64,000 nt of DNA from Halogeometricum limi (GCF_900115785.1 NZ_FOYS01000005.1:310001-374000), one strand, 5' to 3'; counted from the stretch's first letter, positions 8,366 through 16,740 are shown. The notes: generated by a model not told the origin, from the letters alone. Made by a program: numbers and translations.

Positions 8366-10231
8366 CTACTCGTCCGGTGTCTCGGGGCGGCCGGACCCGT
8401 CGGACTCCGCTCCGTCACCCTGGAACGCCAGTTCGGGGCGACGCTCTCGGCCCGGAGAGCCGAACAACCGGTCGCGGAGCGACCGATTCGAGGGTCGTTC
8501 GGCCAACAACACCGAGCAATCCACGTCGTTGACCACGTCCAGATGCAACGAGTCCTGAACCAGGCGAGACAACATCCCCTGCTCGGTCGCGCCGAGCATG
8601 AGCAGCGTGCTGTCGTCGGCTGCGCTGACTATCGCATTCTCGATGTCGCCGGAGTCGACGGTGATCGTCGCGTCGTTCAGGCCGTGCTCGTCGGCCCAGT
8701 TCTGGAGGAACGCCTCGCCCGTACGTTCGTCCGCCTCGTCGCCGACGACGTGGAGCAACTCGACCTTCGCGTTCGCCACGTCCCGAAGTGCCCGGGCGAC
8801 CTCCGCGTTCAGATCGGAGTCGGGTCCGCCGGCGGTCGGCAGGAGGATTCGCGACGGGTCGAGACCGCGGTCGTTGGCGACGAGGAAGTCACACGGCAAC
8901 TGGTTGGTCAGCTCGGCGAGTGGTTTCTCGGCGCGGGCCGAACTCCACAGGCCCTGCTGGTCCCACCCCATGAGTACCAGGTCGGGACTCGTGCGGCGTG
9001 CCAGCGTGAATATCTCCTCGAAGGAACGCGGGGAGACCACGGTCGAAGTCTCCAAGGTGACGCTGTGTTTGGTTCCGACCTGACGGACGTCCTCCAGCAG
9101 TCGGTCGGAGTTGCGCTTGATCCGGCCCGTCTGGATTCGCTCCGCCCCCGAGGGCCAACGTCGGGGCGCTTGGACGATGTGGACGACGTGGACGGTCCCT
9201 TTTTTCTTGCTGCTGGCCAGTTGGCAGGCCAGACGCACCACCGCAGTCTCGGTCCGAGGGTTGGCAATCGGTACGAGAATCCTGTAGGTATCGGGGTCGC
9301 GGACTATCTCTTCGACGGTGTCGATCACCGGAACGTACGAGCGGCCGGCCAGCGAGCCTACCAGCCACTCCCGCAGCGTGAGCCGACGGACGTCCTGGAA
9401 GCGGGGGATCTGCAGACGCCGGTCGGAGGTCTGATAGTAGTTCACGACCGTCACCAGCACCACTCCGCCGAGCGTGTTGCCGAGCAACACCGGGAGGACG
9501 AATCCGATTAGCGCGGGGACCGGGTTCGCACCGGTGACGAGCGCCAAGTAGACGACTTCGGAGAACGAGACCACCACGTGGAACAGGTTCCCAAGCGGAA
9601 TCGCCAGAAACGCCAGATAGACGACGACCAGTTTCGATATCGTGTCCCGAGCGGCGAAGCTGATCCACACCACGCCGGCGACTATCAGCCCGGCGAAGGC
9701 CGCTTTGACGAACAGGGCGGAGGCGGGGGTGGCGATACCCTTCTCGGCGAACCCGATTGCCACCGCCGCGGTGGCGTCGTCGAACACCCCGCCGTAGGCC
9801 AGCGCGAACGCTCCGATTCCGCCGCCGAGGAAGTTCCCCGCGAGCACGATGAGCCAGTGGCGGAACAGGGTGGGAATCGAGACCAACCGCTCCAGTGTCA
9901 GAGCCACGGGCGGCAGCGTGTTCTCCGTATACAGCTGGTAGCCGCCGATGATGATGTAGATGAATCCCAGCGGATACAGCAGGACGCCGGCGATTTTGGA
10001 CTCGGTTGCGGCCGTCACCGAAGCGTACAGGAGGAACGTGATAGTAATCGCGAATCCGGCCGCAAGTGCGCTGAAAAACAGCTCTCGCACCCCCGAAGTG
10101 ACTTCGTGGTCGGCGTCCGCGACCACCCGCTGATAGACCTCGTCGGTCGACAACTGGTCGGCGAGCACGTCGTCCTCGTGGTCAGATTCGGCCTCATCAC
10201 CGACTGTGGAATCCGCGTCCGAGTTAACCAT
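8366..10231 (-). CDS. Formate/nitrite-type (FNT) channel fused to two universal stress protein domains
   Basis: 621 residues. After an acidic N-terminal tail, residues about 45-265 carry six hydrophobic segments with FNT signatures (AGNFLGGGIGAF, SFAARDTISKL and GNTLGGVV). Two UspA-like domains follow in tandem (about 310-455 and 460-595). The second ends with an ATP-binding-type Gly pattern, LMLGATEQGMLSRL, and VNDVDCSVLLAERPS. FNT proteins pass small monovalent acids such as formate, nitrite or acetate, and cytoplasmic Usp domains often bind nucleotides, so the fusion suggests a nucleotide-gated anion channel. A start six codons further upstream exists, but a TATA box near 10268 places the transcript start at about 10241, favouring the ATG at 10231. 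Confidence 0.85.
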   Translation of the reverse strand: MVNSDADSTVGDEAESDHEDDVLADQLSTDEVYQRVVADADHEVTSGVRELFFSALAAGFAITITFLLYASVTAATESKIAGVLLYPLGFIYIIIGGYQLYTENTLPPVALTLERLVSIPTLFRHWLIVLAGNFLGGGIGAFALAYGGVFDDATAAVAIGFAEKGIATPASALFVKAAFAGLIVAGVVWISFAARDTISKLVVVYLAFLAIPLGNLFHVVVSFSEVVYLALVTGANPVPALIGFVLPVLLGNTLGGVVLVTVVNYYQTSDRRLQIPRFQDVRRLTLREWLVGSLAGRSYVPVIDTVEEIVRDPDTYRILVPIANPRTETAVVRLACQLASSKKKGTVHVVHIVQAPRRWPSGAERIQTGRIKRNSDRLLEDVRQVGTKHSVTLETSTVVSPRSFEEIFTLARRTSPDLVLMGWDQQGLWSSARAEKPLAELTNQLPCDFLVANDRGLDPSRILLPTAGGPDSDLNAEVARALRDVANAKVELLHVVGDEADERTGEAFLQNWADEHGLNDATITVDSGDIENAIVSAADDSTLLMLGATEQGMLSRLVQDSLHLDVVNDVDCSVLLAERPSNRSLRDRLFGSPGRERRPELAFQGDGAESDGSGRPETPDE

Positions 10232-10263
10232 TCCGTAGGTGTGAATCACGACCGAGCGGAAAG

Positions 10264-10273
10264 TAGTTTATCA
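10264..10273 (-). promoter_or_regulatory. TATA box of the FNT-Usp gene
   Basis: TGATAAACTA on the minus strand, about 27 nt before an expected transcript start near 10241, leaving a leader of roughly 10 nt to the ATG at 10231. This argues against the alternative start at 10249. Confidence 0.45.
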
Positions 10274-10513
10274 CCTGTCCGTCACGGGATGTCGACAGAG
10301 GGGACGGGGTCGACGGCCCGGTTGCGGCCCCGTGTCCCCCGACAGAGAGCACTCCGTCGAACGGCACTTCCGGCTCGTCGTCGGCCGCGGCCGATTCGTC
10401 CAGAGATGCAGAAGCGTCGCCGGAACGGGCCACCGAGTGGAGATTCGACGGAGCTACGGTACCGTATCTCGGCCGCGCCACGGGTTTAGTCGAGTCGCTC
10501 CCGTGACCGCCGC

Positions 10514-11359
10514 CTACCGACCCAGCGCGGCCTCCACTCGTTCGACGAGTTCTCTGTTACCGAGGAACGTCGGCGTCCGAGCGTGCAGTTCGTCGGGTTC
10601 GACGTCGAGGAGCGACTGTTCGCCGTCCGTCGAGCTACCGCCACCCGCTTCGACGAGGTACGCCAGCGGTGCCGACTCGAAGTGCACGCGGAGTTTCCCC
10701 TCCGGGTACCGGGTCGTCGTCGGGTAGCCGAACAGACCGCCGTACTCCAACACCTGCGCGAGGTCGGCCACCGTGGCACCGCCGTACCGAAGCTTCAACT
10801 CCCGTTCTAACTCGGCCGCGAACTCGTTGAACGCGTCGCTGCGCTCGTTCTTCTTCCCGGCGAGTCCGACGACGGTCGGTTGCTCGGGCACCGTGAATCG
10901 TCCCCACTGCTCGCTGAACCCCTCCCGAAGGAGGAACTCGCGGACGACGTCGCTGTCTTCGCGGGCGACGGCCATCGTGGTGTACGGGCCGTACAGCACC
11001 ATCATCGCGGCGACCAGCTCTCGCCCCGAAGCGGGGAGTTCGGCGTCGTACACGCCGACGATGGTGCCCACGGAGTTGTTGGACGCGAGGTTCGACGACC
11101 CGTCGAGCGGGTCTATCGCGACGGTGTAGCCCTCGCCGCAGTCCACCACTTCTTCGCGCTCCTCGCTCGCGTACGCGCCGACGCCGTCGAGCGCGGAGAG
11201 TTTGTCGAAGAACAACTGGTCGGCCCAGACGTCGGCGTTGATCTGGTCCTCGCCGCTCGGATTCTCTCCGGCCCCGGACCCCGCGTGGTCGGCGAGGTGT
11301 GCGTTCACGTAGTGCGCCGTGTGTTGGACGGAGGTGACGATGTCACTGATTCCGTTCAT
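10514..11359 (-). CDS. fbp: Class I fructose-1,6-bisphosphatase
   Basis: 281 residues. It hydrolyses fructose 1,6-bisphosphate to fructose 6-phosphate in gluconeogenesis. The metal and substrate site [11 protein letters not shown] is intact, with the acidic EEREEVV segment before it and YGGLFGYP and [10 protein letters not shown] in the C-terminal half, as in class I enzymes. It is somewhat shorter than bacterial or eukaryotic FBPases (about 330), as is usual for haloarchaea. It has its own promoter region; TATA-like sequence lies within 11395-11430. The neighbours are functionally unrelated. Confidence 0.92.
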   Translation of the reverse strand: MNGISDIVTSVQHTAHYVNAHLADHAGSGAGENPSGEDQINADVWADQLFFDKLSALDGVGAYASEEREEVVDCGEGYTVAIDPLDGSSNLASNNSVGTIVGVYDAELPASGRELVAAMMVLYGPYTTMAVAREDSDVVREFLLREGFSEQWGRFTVPEQPTVVGLAGKKNERSDAFNEFAAELERELKLRYGGATVADLAQVLEYGGLFGYPTTTRYPEGKLRVHFESAPLAYLVEAGGGSSTDGEQSLLDVEPDELHARTPTFLGNRELVERVEAALGR

Positions 11360-11548
11360 CGACCCGTCGCCCCCGAGAGAGCCTGATAGACCATAACGTA
11401 CCTCGGCCCCGAAGCGACATTATAGTATGTACTCCGCCGACGCTCCGTCGCGCGACCACCGCCGAGAACGGGGCAAGGGAGTCGCGCACGGAGTATTTCC
11501 CAGTCGGATGTCACAAAAGACTTGACCGATGGACCGAAGCGGGGGTAC

Positions 11549-12787
11549 ATGGTCCCCTCTTCGCGCCGGCGTTTTCTCGCCGGACTCGGCGTCGTCGGAA
11601 CGGCCGGACTCGCCGGCTGTCTCGACGCGATACCGCGCTTTCCGAAGCGAGTCCACGACCGCGACGCCGTCCTCACACCGAGAAGCGATGGCTGGCGGAG
11701 CAAACACGGCGGCTCCGCGCGCCGGGGCGTAACCGACGGGTCCCTCCCATCGGACGCGACGGCGTCGCCCGTCCTCGCCGTCGACGACTGGTGGGAAGTG
11801 CAACCGGTGTTCGGACCCGACGAAGTCGTCGTTCCGGTCCAACTGCCCCCCGAAAGCGACGCCCACGAACCCTCGTTCGAGGGTCTCGTCGCCCTCGACT
11901 CGAAGTCGGGCGACGAACGGTGGCGGTTCGCCTACGAGAAGCCGTTCGCGACGCCGACAGTCGTCGGCGACACGGTGTTCGTCCAGGGGAAAACGACGTA
12001 CGCACTCGACCGGACCGACGGCACTCGCTACTGGGAGTATCGAAGCGGCTACGGCTACGCCGGGACAGCGCCCGTGTTCGTCGACGGCGTCGTCGCAGTC
12101 ATCGCATCCAGAAGCCGCACTGTCGCCGGAGTAGACGCCCGAACGGGCGAGAAACTGTGGAGTACACCGCTCGTCAGCGAGTTTCCGACGGGCATCGCGA
12201 GCGACGGCGACAGCGTCTACGCCTGCACGCCGGGCGGTGGCGACGACGGCCCGGGCGAACTCGCCCGACTCGACGCGTCGACCGGCGCGTTCGAGTGGCG
12301 CACCGACCTCGACGCACGAGTCTCGACCCCGACCGTGGGAACCGACCGAGTCTACGCATGGGTCGGCCGGCGACTCGCGGCGTTCGACGGCGCGACCGGT
12401 GACGAACTGTGGTCGGTCCGACTTCGGACGTCCGACCACCGCTACCCGCCCGTCGTCGTCGACGGCGGGCAGTGTCTCACGCTCGAACAGAAGCGCGGAC
12501 GGAACCCGAACCCGACGCTCGTCGCACTCGACGCGACGAGCGGAGAAGTACAGTGGCGCGGACCGAGCGCACACGAACTCGACACCGTCCAACTGGCGGC
12601 GAACGAGACGCACGTCTACGTCGTCCTCGACTCGCACGACGTCGCCGCGGTGGACCGAACGGACGGTACGGTCACTGAGACGTGGGAACTGCCGGGGCAT
12701 CCGACGGCGGGCGTCGCCGTCGACGACGGGACGGCCGCGGTGGTGACGCGCGAGGAGTTCGAGGAGTCGGTGACGCTGCTGAACTGA
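11549..12787 (+). CDS. PQQ-type beta-propeller lipoprotein exported by the Tat pathway
   Basis: 412 residues. The N-terminus SSRRRFLAGLGVVGTAGLAG followed by Cys has the twin-arginine motif and a lipobox, so the protein is predicted to be exported folded by Tat and anchored by a lipid on the cell surface. The rest is a series of blades with W-rich PQQ/BamB-like repeats such as GDERWRFAYEKPFATPTV, GEKLWSTPLV and GAFEWRTDLDARVSTPTV. An upstream TTG at 11522 would add nine residues before the signal; the ATG at 11549 gives a normal Tat signal and is preferred. The ligand is unknown; such propellers act as scaffolds or sugar and alcohol sensors. Confidence 0.85.
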   Translation: MVPSSRRRFLAGLGVVGTAGLAGCLDAIPRFPKRVHDRDAVLTPRSDGWRSKHGGSARRGVTDGSLPSDATASPVLAVDDWWEVQPVFGPDEVVVPVQLPPESDAHEPSFEGLVALDSKSGDERWRFAYEKPFATPTVVGDTVFVQGKTTYALDRTDGTRYWEYRSGYGYAGTAPVFVDGVVAVIASRSRTVAGVDARTGEKLWSTPLVSEFPTGIASDGDSVYACTPGGGDDGPGELARLDASTGAFEWRTDLDARVSTPTVGTDRVYAWVGRRLAAFDGATGDELWSVRLRTSDHRYPPVVVDGGQCLTLEQKRGRNPNPTLVALDATSGEVQWRGPSAHELDTVQLAANETHVYVVLDSHDVAAVDRTDGTVTETWELPGHPTAGVAVDDGTAAVVTREEFEESVTLLN

Positions 12788-12788
12788 C

Positions 12789-13259
12789 TTACTCCACGGA
12801 GACGAGCCGAATCTCGAACACGAGCGTCTTCCCGGCGAGTTCGTGGTTGAAGTCGACTTCCACGCCGTCTTCGGAGACGGCGGTCACGTCGCCGTGGAGG
12901 TCGTTCTGCGCGCGGACGTGGTCGCCGATTCGGGGCGGTTCGCCGACCATCTCCTCGAACGCCTCGGGGTCGTACCGCCGGACCCGGTCCTCGTCGTACT
13001 CGCCGTACGCGTCCTCGGGCGGGACGGTCACGGTCTTCTCCTCGCCGGGTTCCATCCCCCGAACCGCCCGGTCCAGTCCGTCGATGACCTCCCCGCGGCC
13101 GACGGTGAACTGGAGCGGCGAGACGGAGACGCTCGCGCCGTCTTCCGAGACGAGTCCGTGCTCCACCGCGACGTCCGAGTCCGACGTCGTGAACACGCTC
13201 CCGCCCTCGAACCGGCCGGTGTACTCGAGGCGAACCGTGTCGCCCGTGTCGACGTTCAT
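12789..13259 (-). CDS. FKBP-type peptidyl-prolyl cis-trans isomerase (SlyD-like)
   Basis: 156 residues from the ATG at 13259; a GTG six codons upstream is also possible. The FKBP core is visible as GDTVRLEYTGRFEGGSVF, QFTVGRGEVIDGLDRAVRG and MEPGEEKTVTVPPEDAYG, followed by an inserted flap domain (residues about 85-135) and the return strand LVFEIRLVSVE. This is the archaeal short FKBP/SlyD plan, a folding helper with isomerase activity. The C-terminus abuts the convergent propeller gene with one base between stops. No His-rich metal tail is present, unlike bacterial SlyD. Confidence 0.9.
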   Translation of the reverse strand: MNVDTGDTVRLEYTGRFEGGSVFTTSDSDVAVEHGLVSEDGASVSVSPLQFTVGRGEVIDGLDRAVRGMEPGEEKTVTVPPEDAYGEYDEDRVRRYDPEAFEEMVGEPPRIGDHVRAQNDLHGDVTAVSEDGVEVDFNHELAGKTLVFEIRLVSVE

Positions 13260-13337
13260 GACGGTCGATACCGCCACGGGGCCGTACGTCCTTCGGTTCG
13301 ACGCCGTTCGTGACCCGAATCCGAGTCTCGCGAGGAC

Positions 13338-14198
13338 TCACGACTCCCGTTCGCGGAGATACTCGCGCGTGAGCGCGGCGAGTTCCGAGCGAAACGCTTG
13401 CACGTCTATCGAACGCCCACCGCCGAAGAGTCGTCCGTGCTTCTCTCGGACGACGTCCTCGAAGGCGCGTTCGTAGAGCGTGTCGAACGAGACGCTCCCG
13501 TAGGTGGCTTCGAGCACCGACGCGAGTCGGTCGAACCGGCGTCGAGTCGCGTATCTCGCCGCGAGTTCCTCGACGGTGCCGTCGGCGGGTTCCGGGCCGT
13601 CTGCGGTCGAATCGTCGGCCTCACGGAATCGGGGGTGCAGAATCTGTGCCCTGCCGCCGCGCTTGTTCCGGACGACGACGCCTTCCGCCGGGCCGTCGTA
13701 CCACGCCGAGGAGGGGACCGCGTACGACTCGGCGTCGAAGTCCCGCGTGTGCCGTTCCCGTTCCAGCGCGTTGACCGGCCGCAGACCCAACCGCTCGAAG
13801 ATGTGCGACGCGGTGTCGGGCGGGCGAAAGCCGTCGACGCGGTCCGACCAGACGTCGAATCCGAGAAACGGCGGCGTGCGATGCCAGTCGTACTCGATGA
13901 CGTGGTGGTGCATCGCCTCGCCGAAGAAGACGACGGCCTCGACGTCGTCGACGGCGCGCCGGAGGGCCTCTCGGTCGATGTTCTCACGGACGTGACGAAC
14001 GGCGTGTCGGTACGGGAGCGGAACGTCGTCCGCGTCACCGAAGACGCGGGTCCTGTCCCCGAACCGAAGCACGCCCGACTCCCGGAGTTGGAACCGCAGG
14101 TGGCCGCCGTCGACTTTCTCCAGTATCCACAGGTGGCCGGCGTCGAGGAGTCCGTCGGGCGCATCCTCGACGGGAGGAATCGGCGGGTACTGTTTCAT
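13338..14198 (-). CDS. RNA ligase-family nucleotidyltransferase
   Basis: 286 residues. The lysine of the nucleotidyltransferase motif I is in ILEKVDGGHLRF (Lys at about residue 28). Further motifs are FRFGDRTRVFG-like after it, VVFFGEAMHHH (motif III region) and AEGVVVRNKRGGRAQI (motifs IV-V). This matches the Rnl2/RNA ligase group that seals RNA nicks through an enzyme-AMP intermediate. The C-terminal 90 residues are helical. It is small for a DNA ligase and lacks OB-fold and zinc motifs. The substrate in haloarchaea is not established. It is probably monocistronic, 79 bp upstream of the FKBP gene on the same strand. Confidence 0.75.
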   Translation of the reverse strand: MKQYPPIPPVEDAPDGLLDAGHLWILEKVDGGHLRFQLRESGVLRFGDRTRVFGDADDVPLPYRHAVRHVRENIDREALRRAVDDVEAVVFFGEAMHHHVIEYDWHRTPPFLGFDVWSDRVDGFRPPDTASHIFERLGLRPVNALERERHTRDFDAESYAVPSSAWYDGPAEGVVVRNKRGGRAQILHPRFREADDSTADGPEPADGTVEELAARYATRRRFDRLASVLEATYGSVSFDTLYERAFEDVVREKHGRLFGGGRSIDVQAFRSELAALTREYLRERES

Positions 14199-14549
14199 CG
14201 GACGGTCCGGAGCGAGGGCTCCCTCCGCCGGCGTTCCGAACGTGATAGACTGGTCTCGGACGGTACACGTGTCGTCGCGAGCGACGAGTTCGATTCCATG
14301 AGTTACACGACCCTGAATGGCGTTCTCGGTGGGCGACCATCAACGTTTGTCGCGTGACGGTCGCCCACAGATACGGGAACCGTCTGTCGTCCCAGAGAGG
14401 GGACGGAGTCAACCGACTGCACCGCCGTCGGCAGCGACGGCGGCGGGAGAGTCGGACTGACGCAATCGACACGACCGACACGAAATCGTCACACCACTGG
14501 GCCGAATAGTAGTATTTGGGTAATTTGTACTTTTAGGCCCATCAAACAA

Positions 14550-14560
14550 CTATATGTTTA
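14550..14560 (+). promoter_or_regulatory. TATA box of the NifU-like gene
   Basis: CTATATGTTTA, which would place the transcript start near 14582, 36 nt before the ATG. The DtxR-type palindrome lies between this box and the start, a normal repressor position. Confidence 0.45.
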
Positions 14561-14561
14561 T

Positions 14562-14577
14562 TTTAGGCAAGCCAAAC
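14562..14577. promoter_or_regulatory. DtxR/IdeR-type metal regulator box
   Basis: TTTAGGCAAGCCAAAC is a near-perfect palindrome of the DtxR/SirR operator type (TTAGG...CCTAA). A weaker half-site version, TTTTAGGCCCATCAAA, lies 31 bp upstream at 14531-14546. It is located between TATA box and start of the NifU-like gene, with a DtxR-family gene immediately downstream. Confidence 0.6.
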
Positions 14578-14617
14578 AGCATAGATTGATTACAAATAGG
14601 ACCATTTGTAGACGTGT

Positions 14618-14944
14618 ATGAGCGCAGAAAGCCTCGAACGGCGAACGCGGAGCTACCTGAGTAACAACGTCCCGCAGATCCAGGACCACGGCGGCTACTT
14701 CGAAATCGAGGACGTCGACGAGGAGAGCGGGGAAGTAACAGTCGCCATCGGGGGCGCCTGTTCGGGCTGTGGTATCGCACCGATGACGATGCGTGCGATT
14801 CGAAAGCGACTCCCGGACGAAGTCGACGAAATCTCGAAGGTGACCATCCGCCAAGCCGGCGGTCCACGGGCGGCGGTGATGCCCAGCAAGACCAGAGAGA
14901 TGGAAGAGATGGAAGAGTACGAAGACTACTCGCCGCCGTTCTGA
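14618..14944 (+). CDS. NifU-like iron-sulfur scaffold domain protein
   Basis: 108 residues. It consists of the NifU C-terminal (Nfu) domain only: GGYFEIEDVDEESGEVTV followed by the CxxC cluster site GGACSGCGIAPMTMRAI. Such proteins carry a [4Fe-4S] cluster for delivery to apoproteins. The last 30 residues are an acidic, Met-rich tail (MEEMEEYEDY). The 3' end overlaps the convergent DtxR-family gene by 19 bp. The upstream DtxR-type box suggests control by cellular iron or manganese, which fits an Fe-S assembly role. Confidence 0.88.
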   Translation: MSAESLERRTRSYLSNNVPQIQDHGGYFEIEDVDEESGEVTVAIGGACSGCGIAPMTMRAIRKRLPDEVDEISKVTIRQAGGPRAAVMPSKTREMEEMEEYEDYSPPF

Positions 14945-15354
14945 GCGCCGTCCGAGTCGGTCCGGGTAACGACCGGACCGGCGTCGCGGCGTTCGTCCCG
15001 TTCGAACGGGAGCGTCGATGCGAGCCGTCTCGTCACGTCGGGGCTGACCACGCCCGCCATCCGCAGGGCTTCGGTCTCGTGGTCGTCAATGTCGAGGACG
15101 CTCCGGAAGAACCACGAGAGCGTGACGTAGCTCTCGTGCAACGCGTCGGCTCGTCGCCGTCCGGCGTCGGTCAGTGTCGCGCCCACGTACGGTTCGTAGT
15201 CGAGGAGACCCTCGCCCGCTAGCTGTCTGAACACCTCGATGACGGTGGCCGGCGACCGGCCGACCATCTCGGCGACGACGCCGGGCGAGACGGGCGGCGC
15301 GTCTCGATGCTCGGCGATGTACAGTCCGAGGAGGTACTGTCCGGGGCCACTCAT
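14926..15354 (-). CDS. DtxR-family metal-dependent transcriptional regulator
   Basis: 142 residues from the ATG at 15354; an upstream start at 15381 would add nine. The N-terminal winged helix reads QYLLGLYIAEH, PPVSPGVVAEMVGRSPATVI and LLDYEPYVGATLTDAGRR, followed by the metal-binding/dimerisation helix region with LSWFFRSVLDIDDHETEALR. This is the haloarchaeal SirR/Idr-like form without an SH3-like C-terminal domain. Members bind Fe(II) or Mn(II) and repress uptake and Fe-S genes at TTAGG-type palindromes, and three such boxes lie within 1.6 kb on either side. Convergent overlap with the NifU-like gene. Confidence 0.82.
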   Translation of the reverse strand: MSGPGQYLLGLYIAEHRDAPPVSPGVVAEMVGRSPATVIEVFRQLAGEGLLDYEPYVGATLTDAGRRRADALHESYVTLSWFFRSVLDIDDHETEALRMAGVVSPDVTRRLASTLPFERDERRDAGPVVTRTDSDGAQNGGE

Positions 15355-15537
15355 CTGTGTCTCGTCTCGGCGAGGGTCCATCGCCGGTCACACCGGGGTC
15401 GAGTCGAGTCCGTGCCTCGCACGGCGAAGAGGTCGACTGCAGTGCTCCGGCGGGTCGCGGTTCGCTGTGCGTTCGCTGGTCTCCGCTCTGTGTCGGCGTT
15501 CGCCCGTCTCTGCGTGAGGTTCGACTCCATCGGCGCG

Positions 15538-16452
15538 TTACGCCTCCGGCTCTATCGGAACGCTGGCGAGGTCGGTCGGGTCACTGTCCCTCGAATGGAC
15601 GAGCGTCAGTTCCCAGCCGTCGGCCACGGCGACGGCTCGAAGCGACGAGAGCGGCCACTCCGACTCGTGTCGGTAGACGCCGAGGACGAGCGGGAAGACG
15701 GGGAGACGGCCGTTCCGTGGGGACAACGCGTAGTTCGTGAGGCGTACGTCGACGGCCCTCGTTCCGTCGTCGAGGTCGACGAGCGAGGGCGAACAGGAGT
15801 ACCCGGAGAGCAGACCGCGCTCTTCGAGCGTCGCGAGCGCCGTCGAGACCGGGTCCCCGACGGACTCGGTCGGCGAGAGTCGGGTGGCCGCCTCGGTGAA
15901 GAGCGCGGCCTGCTCGACCGGCGTCAACCGCTGGTCGAGTTCGACGGCCATGCTCTCGAGGAGGCAGAGACAGAGCGTATCGGGGTCGTCGACAGTCTCA
16001 GCCAGTTCGAAGTAGACGTCCATGACGGCCGTTTCGACGTCTCTGTGCCCCGAATCGCACAGCGTCTCGAAGACGGCCGCCGCGACGCGGTGGCAGAACT
16101 CGACCAGCGGAGAGTGCTGTGACCGTTCTTCGAGTTCCGTCCCGACGCCGGGTCCCGGATGCCGGTCACGGTCGGAGTCGGACGACTCTCGTCCGTCCGA
16201 GCCGCGCGGTTCGACGTCCCGAGAGACCACGAGGTCGTAATGAGGGAGCCGAGGGTCGTACCGCCGGAGTGCGGCCCGATACTGCCCTGCCGCGGACGCG
16301 GCACGTTCGGCGAGCGTTCGACTCTCGAAGCGGTTGCCGGCGGTCGGAATCGGCCGCTCGCCCGTTCGACCGCAGTGCACCACGTACGGCCCGTCGGGGC
16401 TGGCCAGCGATTCGACGTGCTGGCGAATCTCGGCGAGTGTCGTCCCGACCAT
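15538..16452 (-). CDS. Haloarchaeal conserved protein of unknown function in a metal-box operon
   Basis: 304 residues from the ATG at 16452. The N-terminus (TLAEIRQHVESLASPDGPY, VVHCGRTGERPIPTAG) resembles a short domain seen in several haloarchaeal proteins. The central part is helical (FCHRVAAAVFETLCDSGHRD) and the C-terminus beta-rich. No enzymatic motif is seen. The open frame continues upstream to 16668, but that extension is Arg/Pro-rich and overlaps two better small ORFs, so it is rejected as coding. The gene lies 2 bp after a 21-codon ORF and shares the promoter at 16688-16740, which holds two DtxR-type palindromes, so regulation by metal is likely. Confidence 0.75.
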   Translation of the reverse strand: MVGTTLAEIRQHVESLASPDGPYVVHCGRTGERPIPTAGNRFESRTLAERAASAAGQYRAALRRYDPRLPHYDLVVSRDVEPRGSDGRESSDSDRDRHPGPGVGTELEERSQHSPLVEFCHRVAAAVFETLCDSGHRDVETAVMDVYFELAETVDDPDTLCLCLLESMAVELDQRLTPVEQAALFTEAATRLSPTESVGDPVSTALATLEERGLLSGYSCSPSLVDLDDGTRAVDVRLTNYALSPRNGRLPVFPLVLGVYRHESEWPLSSLRAVAVADGWELTLVHSRDSDPTDLASVPIEPEA

Positions 16453-16454
16453 GC

Positions 16455-16520
16455 CTATACCCTCTCGCTCCGGTGGCGTCGGACGAAAACGTCGACGGAG
16501 TGGCTCTTGCGTCGAGCCAT
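16455..16520 (-). CDS. Possible 21-residue basic leader ORF
   Basis: ATG at 16520 overlaps the stop of the preceding small ORF (TGATG), and its TAG stop is 2 bp before the ATG of the 304-residue gene. The product MARRKSHSVDVFVRRHRSER... is strongly basic. The tight chaining favours translation, perhaps as a coupling or leader peptide, but 21 codons is too short to be sure. Confidence 0.35.
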   Translation of the reverse strand: MARRKSHSVDVFVRRHRSERV

Positions 16521-16684
16521 CAGTGCCCTCCCGCGTCGGTGTCCGTCGCCGTGGCCGTCGCTGCCGACACGATGCCCGAGTCTCCGGCGCGGCCAGCGAG
16601 CAGTCCGTCACCGGCGACAGAGCGACCGTGCCCCGGAGACGCGCTCTGCACCCTCGATGTGGAATCATTCGTCCCGTCGTCCAT
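16520..16684 (-). CDS. Possible 54-residue small protein, first gene of the metal-box operon
   Basis: The ATG at 16684 lies 3 bp from a DtxR-type palindrome, as expected for a nearly leaderless gene. The product is Ala/Gly/Ser/Asp-rich (for example DGLLAGRAGDSGIVSAATAT) with no recognised family. The stop overlaps the next ATG. Position right behind the promoter is the main support; no homology is claimed. Confidence 0.4.
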   Translation of the reverse strand: MDDGTNDSTSRVQSASPGHGRSVAGDGLLAGRAGDSGIVSAATATATDTDAGGH

Positions 16685-16687
16685 GCT

Positions 16688-16705
16688 GTTTAGGTCTCCC
16701 TAAAC
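16688..16705. promoter_or_regulatory. DtxR/IdeR-type palindrome, promoter-proximal
   Basis: GTTTAGGTCTCCCTAAAC, seven-base perfect arms with a four-base centre, immediately upstream of the small ORF starting at 16684. Matches the metal regulator operator type. Confidence 0.65.
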
Positions 16706-16724
16706 ATTGAAACTTCTTTCGTTT

Positions 16725-16740
16725 TTTAGGCTTGCCAAAA
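16725..16740. promoter_or_regulatory. DtxR/IdeR-type palindrome, distal
   Basis: TTTAGGCTTGCCAAAA; its reverse complement is almost the same as the box at 14562-14577. It lies about 40-56 bp upstream of the ATG at 16684, where TATA/BRE binding would be blocked. Confidence 0.6.

Larger units (their letters stand above)
14199..14617. other. Intergenic region with the NifU-like gene promoter
   Basis: 419 bp between divergent genes. The left part is GC-rich with no supportable gene. The right part (from about 14500) is AT-rich and holds a TATA-like element near 14550-14560 and one good and one poor DtxR-type palindrome. Confidence 0.6.

Noticed and set aside
10274-10481. Short acidic frame upstream of the FNT-Usp gene (minus strand)
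   Set aside because: Composition is gene-like (SLDESAAADDEPEVPF), but it runs through the TATA box into the next gene and has no start or stop arrangement that fits; probably chance or decayed sequence.
11420-12700. 426-codon frame antisense to the PQQ-propeller gene
   Set aside because: The plus strand carries a clear Tat lipoprotein signal and propeller repeats; the minus frame has no recognisable domain and an Arg-rich composition.
16453-16668. N-terminal extension of the 304-residue gene at 15538
   Set aside because: The extra 72 residues are Arg/Pro-rich, without similarity, and overlap two chained small ORFs and the operator-proximal start; the family-like part begins at the ATG at 16452.
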